Source: Mycobacterium sp. SM1
Lineage (GTDB): Bacteria; Actinomycetota; Actinomycetes; Mycobacteriales; Mycobacteriaceae
Direction of reading: 5' to 3'
Assembly: GCF_018361265.1 (NCBI RefSeq)
Contig: NZ_JAFLNH010000004.1
Span: forward strand, 372,001 to 436,000
Length of the DNA: 64,000 bases
Part shown: positions 1 through 7,850 of the stretch, one piece after another
Numbering within the stretch: position 1 is the stretch's first letter
Layout of the letters: the number at the start of each line of letters is the position of its first letter
Position numbers and translations under genes: made by a program
The notes under the pieces: generated by a model
Told to the model about the DNA's origin: nothing
What the model saw: the letters and a program-made list of their open reading frames with translations, nothing else
The model's database searches: none

Positions 1-640
1 GCCGTTCGTGCAGTTCCCCGGCTCGGCGATGCACACCCATATCAGCCTGTTCGAGGGCGAAGTCAATGCCTTTCACAGCCCCGACGACCCGTTGCAGCTG
101 TCCGACGTCGCCAAGTCGTTCATCGCGGGCATTATGGAACACGCGTGTGAGATCAGCGCCGTCACCAACCAGTGGGTGAACTCCTACAAGCGGTTGGTGT
201 CCGGTGGGGAGGCACCCACCGCGGCGTGCTGGGGAGCCGCCAACCGGTCGGCGCTGGTGCGGATTCCGATGTACAGTCCACGCAAGACATCGTCGCGGCG
301 CATCGAAGTGCGCAGCCCCGACTCCGCGTGCAACCCCTACCTCGCGTTCGCCGTGCTGCTGGCGGCCGGCCTGCGTGGCGTGGAAAAGGGTTACGTGCTG
401 GGCCCGCAGGCCGAGGACAACGTGTGGGACCTCACCGTCGAGGAGCGCCGTGCGATGGGCTATCGCGAGCTGCCCACCAGCCTGGACAGCGCGCTTCAGG
501 CGATGGAGAACTCCGAGCTTGTCGCGGAAACCCTGGGGGAGCACGTTTTTGACTTTTTCTTGCGCAACAAGCGCACAGAATGGGCGAACTACCGCTGCAA
601 CGTCACACCGTTTGAGCTGAAGACCTACCTGTCGCTTTAG
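1..640 (+). CDS. glnA2: Glutamine synthetase GlnA2, C-terminal part (5' end outside window)
   Basis: Only the last ~213 codons are present; the reading frame is open from base 2. The visible part has the glutamine synthetase signatures: GSAMHTHISLFEG (ATP/metal-binding strand), NQWVNSYKRLVSGGEAP, then NRSALVRIPMY and the RSPDSACNPYLAF segment of the catalytic domain. It ends at TAG 638-640. It is closer to mycobacterial GlnA2 than to GlnA1, which is present complete at 31957-33393, and the next gene is glnE, the same neighbour as in M. tuberculosis. The expected role is ATP-dependent synthesis of glutamine (or a related gamma-glutamyl product) from glutamate and ammonia in the cytoplasm. The lack of the GlnA1 adenylylation segment cannot be judged with confidence from this fragment. 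Confidence 0.93.
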   Translation, partial: PFVQFPGSAMHTHISLFEGEVNAFHSPDDPLQLSDVAKSFIAGIMEHACEISAVTNQWVNSYKRLVSGGEAPTAACWGAANRSALVRIPMYSPRKTSSRRIEVRSPDSACNPYLAFAVLLAAGLRGVEKGYVLGPQAEDNVWDLTVEERRAMGYRELPTSLDSALQAMENSELVAETLGEHVFDFFLRNKRTEWANYRCNVTPFELKTYLSL

Positions 641-724
641 CGCCCAGCGCCGGTCCGCGGCTCAGTGGCGCCACCACCGTCCAGCCGTTGGCGGGCCGGT
701 CGGCGCCGGGGGTGCGCTACCTTC

Positions 725-3721
725 GTGGTGGTGACCAAACCCGTAACCGAGCGACCGACGCTGCCCAGTGCGGCCCGGCTCGGACTGGTCGACCCGAACG
801 CCGCCGCCAATTTAGCTCGGCTGGGGTGGGACACCCGCGATGACGAGGCTCACGCCGAGGTGCTGTGGTCGCTGTCGCGGGCTCCCGATGCCGACGCTGC
901 GCTGCGTGCCCTTGTCCGGCTGGCGGAGGCTCTGGGCGCCGGCTGGGCCGAGCTCAACGAGGCGCTGTTCACCGACCGTGGCCTGCGCGGCCGGCTGTTC
1001 GCCGTGCTGGGCTCGTCGCTGGCATTGGGAGACCACCTGGTGGCCCACCCGGGGTCGTGGCGGCTGCTGGCCGGCCGGGTGATATTGCCGTCGGCCGAGG
1101 AGCTGCGCCGGATGTTCCTCGGGTGCCTCGCCGACAGCCAGGCCGAAACATCGACTGCACCGCGGTCGGTGCTGTCCCGACTGCACACCCTCTACCGGGA
1201 TCGGCTGCTGGTGCTGGCCGCACTCGACCTGGCGCCTGTCGTCGAGGATCAGCCCGTGCTGGCTTTCCGGGCGGTCGGTGCCCACCTGGCGGATATGGCC
1301 GATGCCGCGCTGACGGCGGCCCTGCGGGTGGCGGAAACGACGGTATGCGGGGACCGCACCCCGCCCCGGCTGGCCGTCATCGCGATGGGCAAATGCGGTG
1401 CCCGCGAACTTAATTACGTCAGCGATGTCGACGTCATCTTTGTGGGCGAGCGGGCGGATTCGGTGACTACCCGGGTGGCCGGCGAGATGATGCGGGTGGC
1501 GTCGCAGGCATTTTTCCAGGTGGACGCCGGGCTGCGACCCGAAGGCCGCCACGGCGAGCTGGTCCGCACGCTCGACTCACATATCGCCTACTACCGGCGA
1601 TGGGCAAAGACCTGGGAGTTTCAGGCGTTGCTGAAAGCCCGGCCGGCCGCCGGCGACGCGCAGCTGGGGGAGCGCTACCTGGCCGCGTTGATGCCGATGG
1701 TGTGGCGGGCGTGCGAACGCGAGGATTTCGTCGGCGAAGTGCAGGCGATGCGGCGCCGGGTGGAGCAGTCGGTGCCCGCCGAGGTCCGCGGCCGCGAACT
1801 CAAGCTGGGCAGCGGTGGGCTGCGTGACGTCGAGTTCGCGGTGCAATTGCTGCAATTGGTGCACGGTCGCGCCGACGAGTCGCTGCACGTGGCTTCCACG
1901 GTGGACGCCCTGGCGGCCCTAGGAGCCGGCGGCTACGTCGGACGCGACGACGCCGCAAACCTGACGGCGTCCTACGAGTTTCTGCGGCTGCTCGAGCACC
2001 GGCTGCAGCTGCAGCGACTCAAGCGCACCCATCTGCTGCCCGCCCCCGACGACGATGAGGCGCTACGCTGGCTGGCGCGTGCGGCCCACGTCCGCCCGGA
2101 CGGCAAACACGACGCCCTGGGGGTGCTGCGCGAGGAGCTCAAGCGCCATCACCTGCGGGTGTCACGGCTGCACGCCAAGCTCTTCTATCAACCGCTGCTG
2201 GAATCGGTTGGCCCGGCCGGGCTGGAGTTCGCGCACGGCATGACGCCGGAAGCCGCGGAGCGTCAGCTGGCCGCGCTCGGCTATGAGGGCCCGCAGAGCG
2301 CGCTGACCCACTTGAGCGCGCTGATCAACCAGAGCGGGCGCCGCGGACGCGTGCAGGCGGTGCTGTTGCCCAGGCTGCTGGACTGGTTGTCGGACACCCC
2401 GGACCCGGACGGCGGGCTGTTGGCCTACCGGCGGCTCAGCGAGGCGCTGGCGCCACAGCGCTGGTATCTGTCCACGCTGCGCGACCAGCCCGCGGTGGCC
2501 AAGCGGTTGATGCGGGTGCTGGGCACCTCGGCGTACGTGCCCGAGCTGCTGATGCGCGCGCCCGAGGTCATCCAGCAATACGCCGACGGTCCATCGGGCC
2601 CGAGGTTGCTTGACCCCGAGCCCGGGGCGGGGACCCTCGGGCTGATCGCCTCGGCGAGCCGGCATCCCGACCCGGTGCGCGCCATCGCCGCCGCGCGGGC
2701 GCTGCGCCGGCGGGAGCTGGCCCGCATTGCCTCGGCGGACCTGCTGGGCATGCTGGACGTGCGGCAAGTCTGCAAGGCGCTCACCTCGGTGTGGGTGGCG
2801 GTGCTGCAGGCCGCCCTTGACGCGGTGGTCCGCGCGAACCTCCCCGCCGACGGCAGCGCCCCGGCCACCATCGCGGTGATCGGGATGGGCCGGCTGGGCG
2901 GCGACGAGCTGGGCTACGGGTCGGACGCGGACGTGATGTTCGTGTGCGACCCGGCCACCGGTATCGATGACTCGCGGGCGGTGCAGTGGTCGCAGTCGGT
3001 CGCCGAGCAGATGCGGGCACTGCTGGGAGCCCCCAGCGCCGACCCGCCACTGTGCGTGGATGCCAATCTGCGGCCCGAGGGCCGCAATGGCCCGCTGGTT
3101 CGCACGCTGGCCGCCTACGAGGGCTACTACGCCCAGTGGGCGCAGCCGTGGGAGATCCAGGCACTGCTGCGGGCGAGGTGGATCGCCGGCGACGTCGAGC
3201 TGGGCCGACGGTTTTCGCAGATGGCCGAGAAAATCCGCTATCCCGCCGGTGGGGTGTCCGCAGAAACCGTCCGGGAGATCCGGCGGATCAAGGCGCGCGT
3301 GGACGCCGAGCGCTTGCCGCGGGGCGCCGACCCCAAAACCCACACCAAGCTGGGGCGCGGAGGACTGGCGGATATCGAATGGACCGTGCAGCTGCTGCAA
3401 TTGCAGCACGCGCACCGCATTCCCGCGCTGCGCAACACCTCGACCCTGGACACCCTGGATGCGATCGCCGCGGCTGAGCTGCTGGCCGGTGACGACGTCG
3501 AGCTGTTACGGCAGGCGTGGCTGACGGCGACACGGGCCCGCAACGCGCTGGTGCTGGTGCGTGGCAAGCCCACCGACCAACTGCCCGGACCCGGGCGTCA
3601 GCTCAACGCCGTTGCCGTTGCCGCCGGCTGGGGCAACGGCAACGGCGGCGAGTTCCTGGATCACTATCTACGGGTGACGCGACGGGCAAAAGCAGTGGTG
3701 CGCAAGGTCTTCGGGAGCTGA
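725..3721 (+). CDS. glnE: Glutamine synthetase adenylyltransferase/deadenylase GlnE
   Basis: Bifunctional enzyme that adds AMP to, and removes it from, a tyrosine of glutamine synthetase, switching it off or on with nitrogen status. The product is 998 aa. It has two nucleotidyltransferase halves, each with the diagnostic G-(G/S)-x-E/D-L-x-Y-x-SDxD metal motif: CGARELNYVSDVDVIF near residue 240 and LGGDELGYGSDADVMF near residue 720. Each is followed by a RxEGRxGxLVRT segment and by GSGGLRDVEFAVQLL or GRGGLADIEWTVQLL, as in the family. I chose GTG 725 because it gives an N terminus VVVTKPVTERPTLPSAARLG like M. tuberculosis GlnE; the frame is open back to 665. It lies 84 bp after glnA2. Its main substrate GlnA1 is encoded about 28 kb away in this strain because an island separates them. 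Confidence 0.96.
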   Translation: MVVTKPVTERPTLPSAARLGLVDPNAAANLARLGWDTRDDEAHAEVLWSLSRAPDADAALRALVRLAEALGAGWAELNEALFTDRGLRGRLFAVLGSSLALGDHLVAHPGSWRLLAGRVILPSAEELRRMFLGCLADSQAETSTAPRSVLSRLHTLYRDRLLVLAALDLAPVVEDQPVLAFRAVGAHLADMADAALTAALRVAETTVCGDRTPPRLAVIAMGKCGARELNYVSDVDVIFVGERADSVTTRVAGEMMRVASQAFFQVDAGLRPEGRHGELVRTLDSHIAYYRRWAKTWEFQALLKARPAAGDAQLGERYLAALMPMVWRACEREDFVGEVQAMRRRVEQSVPAEVRGRELKLGSGGLRDVEFAVQLLQLVHGRADESLHVASTVDALAALGAGGYVGRDDAANLTASYEFLRLLEHRLQLQRLKRTHLLPAPDDDEALRWLARAAHVRPDGKHDALGVLREELKRHHLRVSRLHAKLFYQPLLESVGPAGLEFAHGMTPEAAERQLAALGYEGPQSALTHLSALINQSGRRGRVQAVLLPRLLDWLSDTPDPDGGLLAYRRLSEALAPQRWYLSTLRDQPAVAKRLMRVLGTSAYVPELLMRAPEVIQQYADGPSGPRLLDPEPGAGTLGLIASASRHPDPVRAIAAARALRRRELARIASADLLGMLDVRQVCKALTSVWVAVLQAALDAVVRANLPADGSAPATIAVIGMGRLGGDELGYGSDADVMFVCDPATGIDDSRAVQWSQSVAEQMRALLGAPSADPPLCVDANLRPEGRNGPLVRTLAAYEGYYAQWAQPWEIQALLRARWIAGDVELGRRFSQMAEKIRYPAGGVSAETVREIRRIKARVDAERLPRGADPKTHTKLGRGGLADIEWTVQLLQLQHAHRIPALRNTSTLDTLDAIAAAELLAGDDVELLRQAWLTATRARNALVLVRGKPTDQLPGPGRQLNAVAVAAGWGNGNGGEFLDHYLRVTRRAKAVVRKVFGS

Positions 3722-4055
3722 GATCTCGCGTGGCAAGTTGATCGCAGCGACGGGTCCGGGTGGCCCTCTTCAGTGCCGAACCGGCACACCTGTGTTGTTC
3801 TGGCACGCTCACACCCAATCGCCAACGCAACAACCGCACCCCAGCCCAACTGCCACCGCTCACGCGCCCGTGACACGGCTTCCCGACCCAAAAATCTGCC
3901 TTCACGCTAATTAGGTTGGCTAGCATCGCTTCTCATCCATGTCGCGGTAACCGCACCGGCGACACCTGGGGCACCGTGCGCCACGAACGCAACCGCATGC
4001 CGACGTTCTGCGGAGGGCAGCGGAAGTAGTAGTTATCGATCACCGACAAATTCGT
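3722..4055. other. Left end of accessory island, no gene seen
   Basis: About 330 bp after the glnE stop. In M. tuberculosis glnE is followed closely by glnA1; here the next backbone gene is at 31.5 kb, so the island starts in this stretch. I see no coding pattern, tRNA, or convincing terminal repeat. Confidence 0.4.
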
Positions 4056-4364
4056 TTATGCCGATTGCCTTTGAGATGAGTGCCAGCTTTGAGGCAGTCT
4101 CTTGCCGATGCGGTTGCGATAGTGTGACCAGGGCTGGCGGTGTTCAGTCGGGGTGCCCACCATCTGGTCAAGGAGGTTGATGGCATGAAGGGCTATGGCG
4201 ACGTGATGCTGGGCCCGTCCTAAGTCGCTGAAGGCCCGGAACACATCATCATGGCCAACGCAAGGGACTGTCGCCTCCGAAAGTACCTCTAGTGCGCCAC
4301 AGAGAGCTGCGCGTATGTCGCCACAGGCCCGGTGAATCTGACGCTCCGGATTGGGTGCGGCCAT
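4056..4364 (-). CDS. Hypothetical small protein downstream of the leftward M-box
   Basis: 102-aa ORF starting at ATG 4364, with a purine-rich AGGGGATGA about 9 bases upstream that could serve as ribosome binding site. The sequence has an amphipathic helical look (DDVFRAFSDLGRAQHHVAIA), four cysteines, and no signal peptide or membrane segment. I do not recognise a family. It is the first sizeable ORF downstream of the minus-strand M-box (4717-4875) and its 26-codon ORF (4535-4615), so it may be the gene controlled by that riboswitch. In M. tuberculosis one M-box precedes the small gene Rv1535, so a small unknown protein would fit this position; I cannot assess homology. It could also be a chance ORF. 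Confidence 0.4.
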   Translation of the reverse strand: MAAPNPERQIHRACGDIRAALCGALEVLSEATVPCVGHDDVFRAFSDLGRAQHHVAIALHAINLLDQMVGTPTEHRQPWSHYRNRIGKRLPQSWHSSQRQSA

Positions 4365-4534
4365 CGTTAACAGTCATCCCCTCGATAGCTTGTCCAACAA
4401 CAAAAGACGGCACGGTGGTCTCAGCGGGCTCAATTACCTACTGCGAGCGCCCACCGACACCCGCCATTGGGCGTACTTCGCTAGAGCTGCACGCGCAGAA
4501 TCGACAGCTCTAGCCGTACAGCGTCCGAAACGGC

Positions 4535-4615
4535 TTAAACAGCAGATAAAATGCCGCTCACAGTTCGGGACGAAACGGATTTTGAATACGCCCAGGTACT
4601 ATCGCTTGGACTCAT
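4535..4615 (-). CDS. 26-aa leader-type ORF after the leftward M-box
   Basis: ATG 4615 to TAA 4535, product MSPSDSTWAYSKSVSSRTVS followed by GILSAV. It is preceded by a strong ribosome binding site context, GAGGAGGTGAGGGCGAA, directly upstream of the ATG. The same context with one base changed, and an ORF of the same length, follows the rightward M-box (6011-6091). The two peptides share a Met-x-x-Ser-Asp-Ser start and a Gly-Ile-x-Ser-Ala ending. Conservation of start, length and ends in two copies argues that it is translated. It may be a leader peptide that couples translation to Mg-dependent attenuation, or a small functional protein. No known family recognised. Confidence 0.6.
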   Translation of the reverse strand: MSPSDSTWAYSKSVSSRTVSGILSAV

Positions 4616-4716
4616 TTCGCCCTCACCTCCTCGCGGCCGGAACACACACGTGTCACTGCGGTACATGCACGTAAGGGGATCGAGCGCCCGGCGGCGACGG
4701 TGCCGGGCACGCACCC

Positions 4717-4875
4717 CATTCGTCGGAGCTTTGGCACTGCACGGCGTATCCGGATCGAATCCGGAAGCCACTTGGGCTCAACCCTTGTACCGGGAGGAGC
4801 TGTCCTGACCCGGGGCGTCTCTCGACGTTCGGGGTCAGTGGCCTGTATCCGTGCAGAAGCCTCACCTACCGAGGT
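4717..4875 (-). promoter_or_regulatory. M-box (ykoK-type) magnesium riboswitch, leftward copy
   Basis: Read on the minus strand from 4875, this matches the M-box consensus in order: TAGGTGAGGC; GGATAC; CTGACCCCGAA; CGTCGAGAGACGCC; GGGTCAGGACAG; AAGTGG; a GGATTCGATCC hairpin; then GTGCAGTGCCAAAGC. The B. subtilis mgtE aptamer has the same blocks (TAGGTGAGGC, AGACGCCAATGGGTCAACAG, ATACAGTGCTAAAGC). It is about 90% identical to the copy at 5757-5912 in opposite orientation. M-boxes fold when Mg2+ is plentiful and stop expression downstream. The expression platform and a 26-codon ORF follow at 4716-4535. Confidence 0.9.
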
Positions 4876-5756
4876 GCTTGCCGTTCTATGGTGGCACCGC
4901 CTCACGGCATCCGTCAACGTTTTGAAGAAACTTTGCCCATCGGATTCTGATCGCATGCCAGAGCGCCGAGCGCGAGTGAGTCTTACCCGTGACATCATGG
5001 TGAAGCTTCGCCGCCGCAGATCCCAGCAATGCGACCACTGATCACGGCGTTGCTGGGCTGTTAGCGCGCCCCAGTCGCAGATTGTCGCGGTTATCGGTGA
5101 AGTGCCGCTGGGCATGTGACGTTAACGTGATCCGCTGCGTGAGCACTGGGTCTGCGGTACGCCGCCCTGCTTTCGATGGCCGCTCCGCTCATGGCATCTA
5201 GGGCAGCAATGGCTTGATCTGTCCAGTGTGTGGGGGAGAACCTGATTTCGAGCCTGGCGGGGAACGCCGTTCGGATCGGTCACCGACACCCGCGGCTCAT
5301 CGCGGGATCTCAGAGGCGCGGATATAAACAAGTGACCTGATCTTGCCCGAGGTCGTCCACCGCCGCGGCGGGCGATCATTGCCGGGCTTGCTCAGCCCAT
5401 AGGCCCGGTCGTGTCACTCGACCGCCGGGCCGTGGCCGGTCGGGGCGGGTGCGCGCGACGATGGGAGGCGCGTCGGCGCTGATGGCGTTGGCTATCGTGT
5501 GTTTGAGATCGTCGGCGCTCCAAAGAAACTCGGCGCTACTTGTCACCGTTGCCGGCGCGGACGCGTTCTCGGTGCTGTCGGCCAAAGTCTTTGAGCCAGC
5601 GAGACCTCACCGCAGTCCACATGCCGGAGGTCATCGTCGTCGGCGTCGGACTGCGCAACGTCAAACCTCTCCGGTCTGCACGGCTGAGCTATGTCATGTT
5701 CAGTTTTTCGGCTTGACTACCTCCGGCTGCAGTGCCATCATTGCCAGTGCATGCAC
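4876..5756. promoter_or_regulatory. Spacer between two divergent M-box leaders; presumed promoters
   Basis: About 880 bp between the 5' ends of the two oppositely oriented riboswitches. Since each aptamer must be transcribed from upstream, promoters for both directions should lie here. I could not point to a definite -10/-35 pair. Several short ORFs exist (for example minus 5585-5376), but none has a recognisable product or a good ribosome binding site. Confidence 0.4.
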
Positions 5757-5912
5757 CTCGCTAGGTGAGGCGTCGGCACGGATACAGGCCACTGACCCCG
5801 AACGTCGAGAGACGCCCCGGGTCAGGACAGCTCCTCCCGGCACAAGGGTTGAGCCCAAGTGGCTTCCGGATTCGATCCGGATACGCCGTGCAGTGCCAAA
5901 GCTTTGACGAGA
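5757..5912 (+). promoter_or_regulatory. M-box (ykoK-type) magnesium riboswitch, rightward copy
   Basis: The consensus blocks occur in order: CTAGGTGAGGC (5761), GGATACAGG (5780), CTGACCCCGAACGTCGAGAG (5792), AGACGCCCCGGGTCAGGACAG in two overlapping parts (from 5810), AAGTGGC, the hairpin TCCGGATTCGATCCGGA, and GTGCAGTGCCAAAGC (5888-5902). These correspond to the B. subtilis mgtE M-box. It precedes a 26-codon ORF and then the PE-PPE-PPE-Esx-Esx-PRC-transporter array. In M. tuberculosis an M-box precedes the PE20/PPE31 operon, so control of PE/PPE genes by Mg2+ has precedent. CTCACC at 5947-5952 could pair with GGTGAG in the ribosome binding site at 5999-6004, a possible translational or attenuation switch. 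Confidence 0.92.
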
Positions 5913-6010
5913 GGGGTATCTCATCCAGGCTGATTGGCCTGTTGACCTCACCCCATCGTGCAATATGATCGCATCCCCTGGTGTCTTGACCACGAGGAGG
6001 TGAGAGCGAA

Positions 6011-6091
6011 ATGGCTTGCAGTGATAGTCCCTATCCGAATTCAGTGACCACTTCGTTCGACGCCGGCCTCGGCATCGTTTCCGCTCGCTGA
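6011..6091 (+). CDS. 26-aa leader-type ORF after the rightward M-box
   Basis: ATG 6011 to TGA 6091; product MACSDSPYPNSVTTSFDAGL followed by GIVSAR. It has the ribosome binding site context GAGGAGGTGAGAGCGAA, shared almost base for base with the ORF after the leftward M-box. Both encode exactly 26 residues and share Ser-Asp-Ser near the start and Gly-Ile-x-Ser-Ala near the end. It contains two prolines near the start, a feature of some Mg-controlled leader peptides. It is most likely a leader ORF upstream of the PE gene (start 6216), but it could be a functional microprotein. Confidence 0.62.
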   Translation: MACSDSPYPNSVTTSFDAGLGIVSAR

Positions 6092-6215
6092 ACCGGCGCG
6101 TTCGTAGAAACACGTCCAGTGCTGCATTGTGCGGCTGGCGTGATTGTGGCGTACTCCAGCAGGTTACGCGCTCCTGTGAGTTTTATGCGCTTGTTTTTCA
6201 GAAGGAGGCGTGCGC

Positions 6216-6515
6216 ATGTCTTTTGTAATCACCAATCCCGAGTCGCTGACCATGGCTGCCGGCTACTTGCAAGGGGTAGGCTCGGCGCTGGCTGCCCAGA
6301 ACGCGGCCGCCGCGGGACCGACAACCGGCGTGGTTCCCCCTGCTGCCGACGAGGTATCAGCTTTAACAGCAGCACGATTCGCGGCGCATGCATTGTCCTA
6401 TCAGGGCGTCAGCGCTCAAGCCGCCGCTATCCACGGCATGTTTGTCAGCATTTTGCAAACGAGTGCCGATTCATATGCGACCACCGAGGTGGCTAATGCG
6501 GCTGCAGTTTTTTAA
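6216..6515 (+). CDS. PE family protein, first gene of the M-box-led array
   Basis: 99 aa, essentially only a PE domain (MSFVITNPESLTMAAGYLQG ... GVVPPAADEVSALTAARF ... YATTEVANAAAVF). ATG 6216 is preceded by GAAGGAGG at 6201-6208. Short PE proteins of this kind form a four-helix complex with the PPE encoded next to them and are exported by type VII secretion, here most likely ESX-5 judging from the PPE-SVP partners. The stop lies 17 bp before the PPE start, so co-translation is likely. Its position behind an M-box parallels PE20 of M. tuberculosis, which with PPE31 has been linked to Mg2+ entry; the same role here is inference. Confidence 0.93.
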   Translation: MSFVITNPESLTMAAGYLQGVGSALAAQNAAAAGPTTGVVPPAADEVSALTAARFAAHALSYQGVSAQAAAIHGMFVSILQTSADSYATTEVANAAAVF

Positions 6516-6532
6516 GCGTATTGGAGTTGACA

Positions 6533-7209
6533 GTGCTGGATTTTTCGATGTTGCCGCCGGAAGTTAATTCGGCCAGAATGTATTCCGGTCCTGGATCGGC
6601 GTCGATGCTGGCTGCTGCGGCTGCTTGGAATCAGCTGGCCGCTGAAATGCAGTCGGCGGCAGAGTCTTACAATTCGGTGATTTCCGGGCTGACCAGCGGG
6701 AGTTGGCGTGGCCCGGCGTCGGCAGCGATGGCGGCGGCGGTCGCTCCGTATGTGGCGTGGTTGAATACCACTGCGGCGCAAGCTGAGCAGACGGCAGCGC
6801 AGGCCCAGGCGGCGGCCGACGCTTATCACGCCGCGTTGGCGATGACGGTGCCCCCGCCGGTGATCGCGGCCAACCGCGCTCAGCTGGCGTCGCTGGTGGC
6901 GACCAACATCTTGGGGCAAAACACCCCGGCGATCGCGGCCACCGAAGCCCACTACGGGGAGATGTGGGCCCAAGACGCCGCGGCAATGTATGGCTATGCC
7001 GGCAGCTCGGCGGCCGCCACCCAGCTCAGCCCGTTCACCACACCGCCGCACATCACCAATGCGACCGCGGCGGCCAACCAAGCCGCCGCGGTCACCCAAG
7101 CCACCACCGGCGCAACGGCCACCAACGCGACAGCGACGGCCACCCAAGCCGCCACCAACTCAACCGCCGCCAACGCCACCACGAGCTCAGAGCTGACATC
7201 ACTACTAGG
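6533..7209 (+). repeat. Direct repeat, copy 1 (PPE 5' half)
   Basis: 677 bp repeated at 7851-8527 with an offset of 1318 bp. I found only two base differences, both in the first 15 bases. The match ends abruptly at the end of the Ala/Thr-rich stretch, after CTACTAGG. Confidence 0.9.
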
Positions 7210-7822
7210 AGGAACCGTGTCGGGCTCGGGAGCGTCGGCCTCGGGTTCGTCGTCGGCCTCCTCGGCGTCGTCGAGTTCTTCGTCGGCGCTGTCGAACCTC
7301 GCGGCAACTCTCAATGGATCGAATAATTCGGCATTGGGTACGTTTTTAAACGGCAACTTTTTCAGCACCATGGTCGTCAACGGAGCGTTGGCGGGCGGGC
7401 CGTTCAACCCGGAATTCATTCTTCCGTCTATCGCGGCGTTCAGTTTTTTGGACACCTCCAAGGACGCCGCGGCCGGGTGGCTGCCGGGGCTGGCAGACCT
7501 GTTCGATCCGGGGACGGTCGGCCTAGGAGCGGCGGGGTTGTCGGGTATGGGCGGCGCCCGATCCGCGGTGTCGGCAGGCCTGGGCCACGCGGCCTCAATT
7601 GGCGGGTTGTCAGTGCCGCCGAGCTGGACCGAGCTTGCCCCGTCCAGTCCGTTAGGGGCAACGTTGGGCGACACGCCTTTTGTCGCGCCGCGGGCGGCAC
7701 CGGTCGGCGGGCCGGGGGGCGTCGCATCCCCTATGGGCATGGCGGGGGGTTTGCGTCGCGCCATCCCGAAATACGGCTTTCGGCCCCCCACCGTGATGTC
7801 GCGGCCGCCCGCTGCTGGCTAA
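6533..7822 (+). CDS. PPE protein, SVP subfamily, first of a tandem pair
   Basis: 429 aa from GTG 6533 (GGAG 7 bases upstream). Residues 1-180 are the PPE domain (LDFSMLPPEVNSARMYSGPG, then the conserved SWRGPAS and MWAQDAAAMYGYAG segments). A low-complexity Ala/Thr/Asn stretch follows, then a Ser/Gly run, and the GxxSVPxxW signature GGLSVPPSW near residue 357. It ends in RPPAAG. PPE-SVP proteins are ESX-5 substrates placed in the outer envelope, some with channel or uptake roles. The first 677 bp are almost identical to those of the next gene, while the C-terminal halves differ, so the pair arose by recent duplication or gene conversion with exchange of the variable half. Confidence 0.93.
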   Translation: MLDFSMLPPEVNSARMYSGPGSASMLAAAAAWNQLAAEMQSAAESYNSVISGLTSGSWRGPASAAMAAAVAPYVAWLNTTAAQAEQTAAQAQAAADAYHAALAMTVPPPVIAANRAQLASLVATNILGQNTPAIAATEAHYGEMWAQDAAAMYGYAGSSAAATQLSPFTTPPHITNATAAANQAAAVTQATTGATATNATATATQAATNSTAANATTSSELTSLLGGTVSGSGASASGSSSASSASSSSSSALSNLAATLNGSNNSALGTFLNGNFFSTMVVNGALAGGPFNPEFILPSIAAFSFLDTSKDAAAGWLPGLADLFDPGTVGLGAAGLSGMGGARSAVSAGLGHAASIGGLSVPPSWTELAPSSPLGATLGDTPFVAPRAAPVGGPGGVASPMGMAGGLRRAIPKYGFRPPTVMSRPPAAG

Positions 7823-7850
7823 TGGACGAAAACGATGAGAAGGAAGCGCA

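Noticed and set aside
2162..3415. Long minus-strand frame inside glnE
   Set aside because: High-GC shadow of glnE with no recognisable domain; GlnE motifs are continuous on the plus strand.
5376..5585. Minus-strand 69-aa ORF between the M-boxes
   Set aside because: No ribosome binding site or recognisable family, and it lies in the region expected to hold promoters for the riboswitches.
4727..5903. Inverted repeats of ~150 bp flanking ~0.9 kb, looking like an insertion sequence or MITE
   Set aside because: The repeats match the M-box aptamer block by block and each is followed by a ribosome binding site and ORF, while no transposase lies between them.
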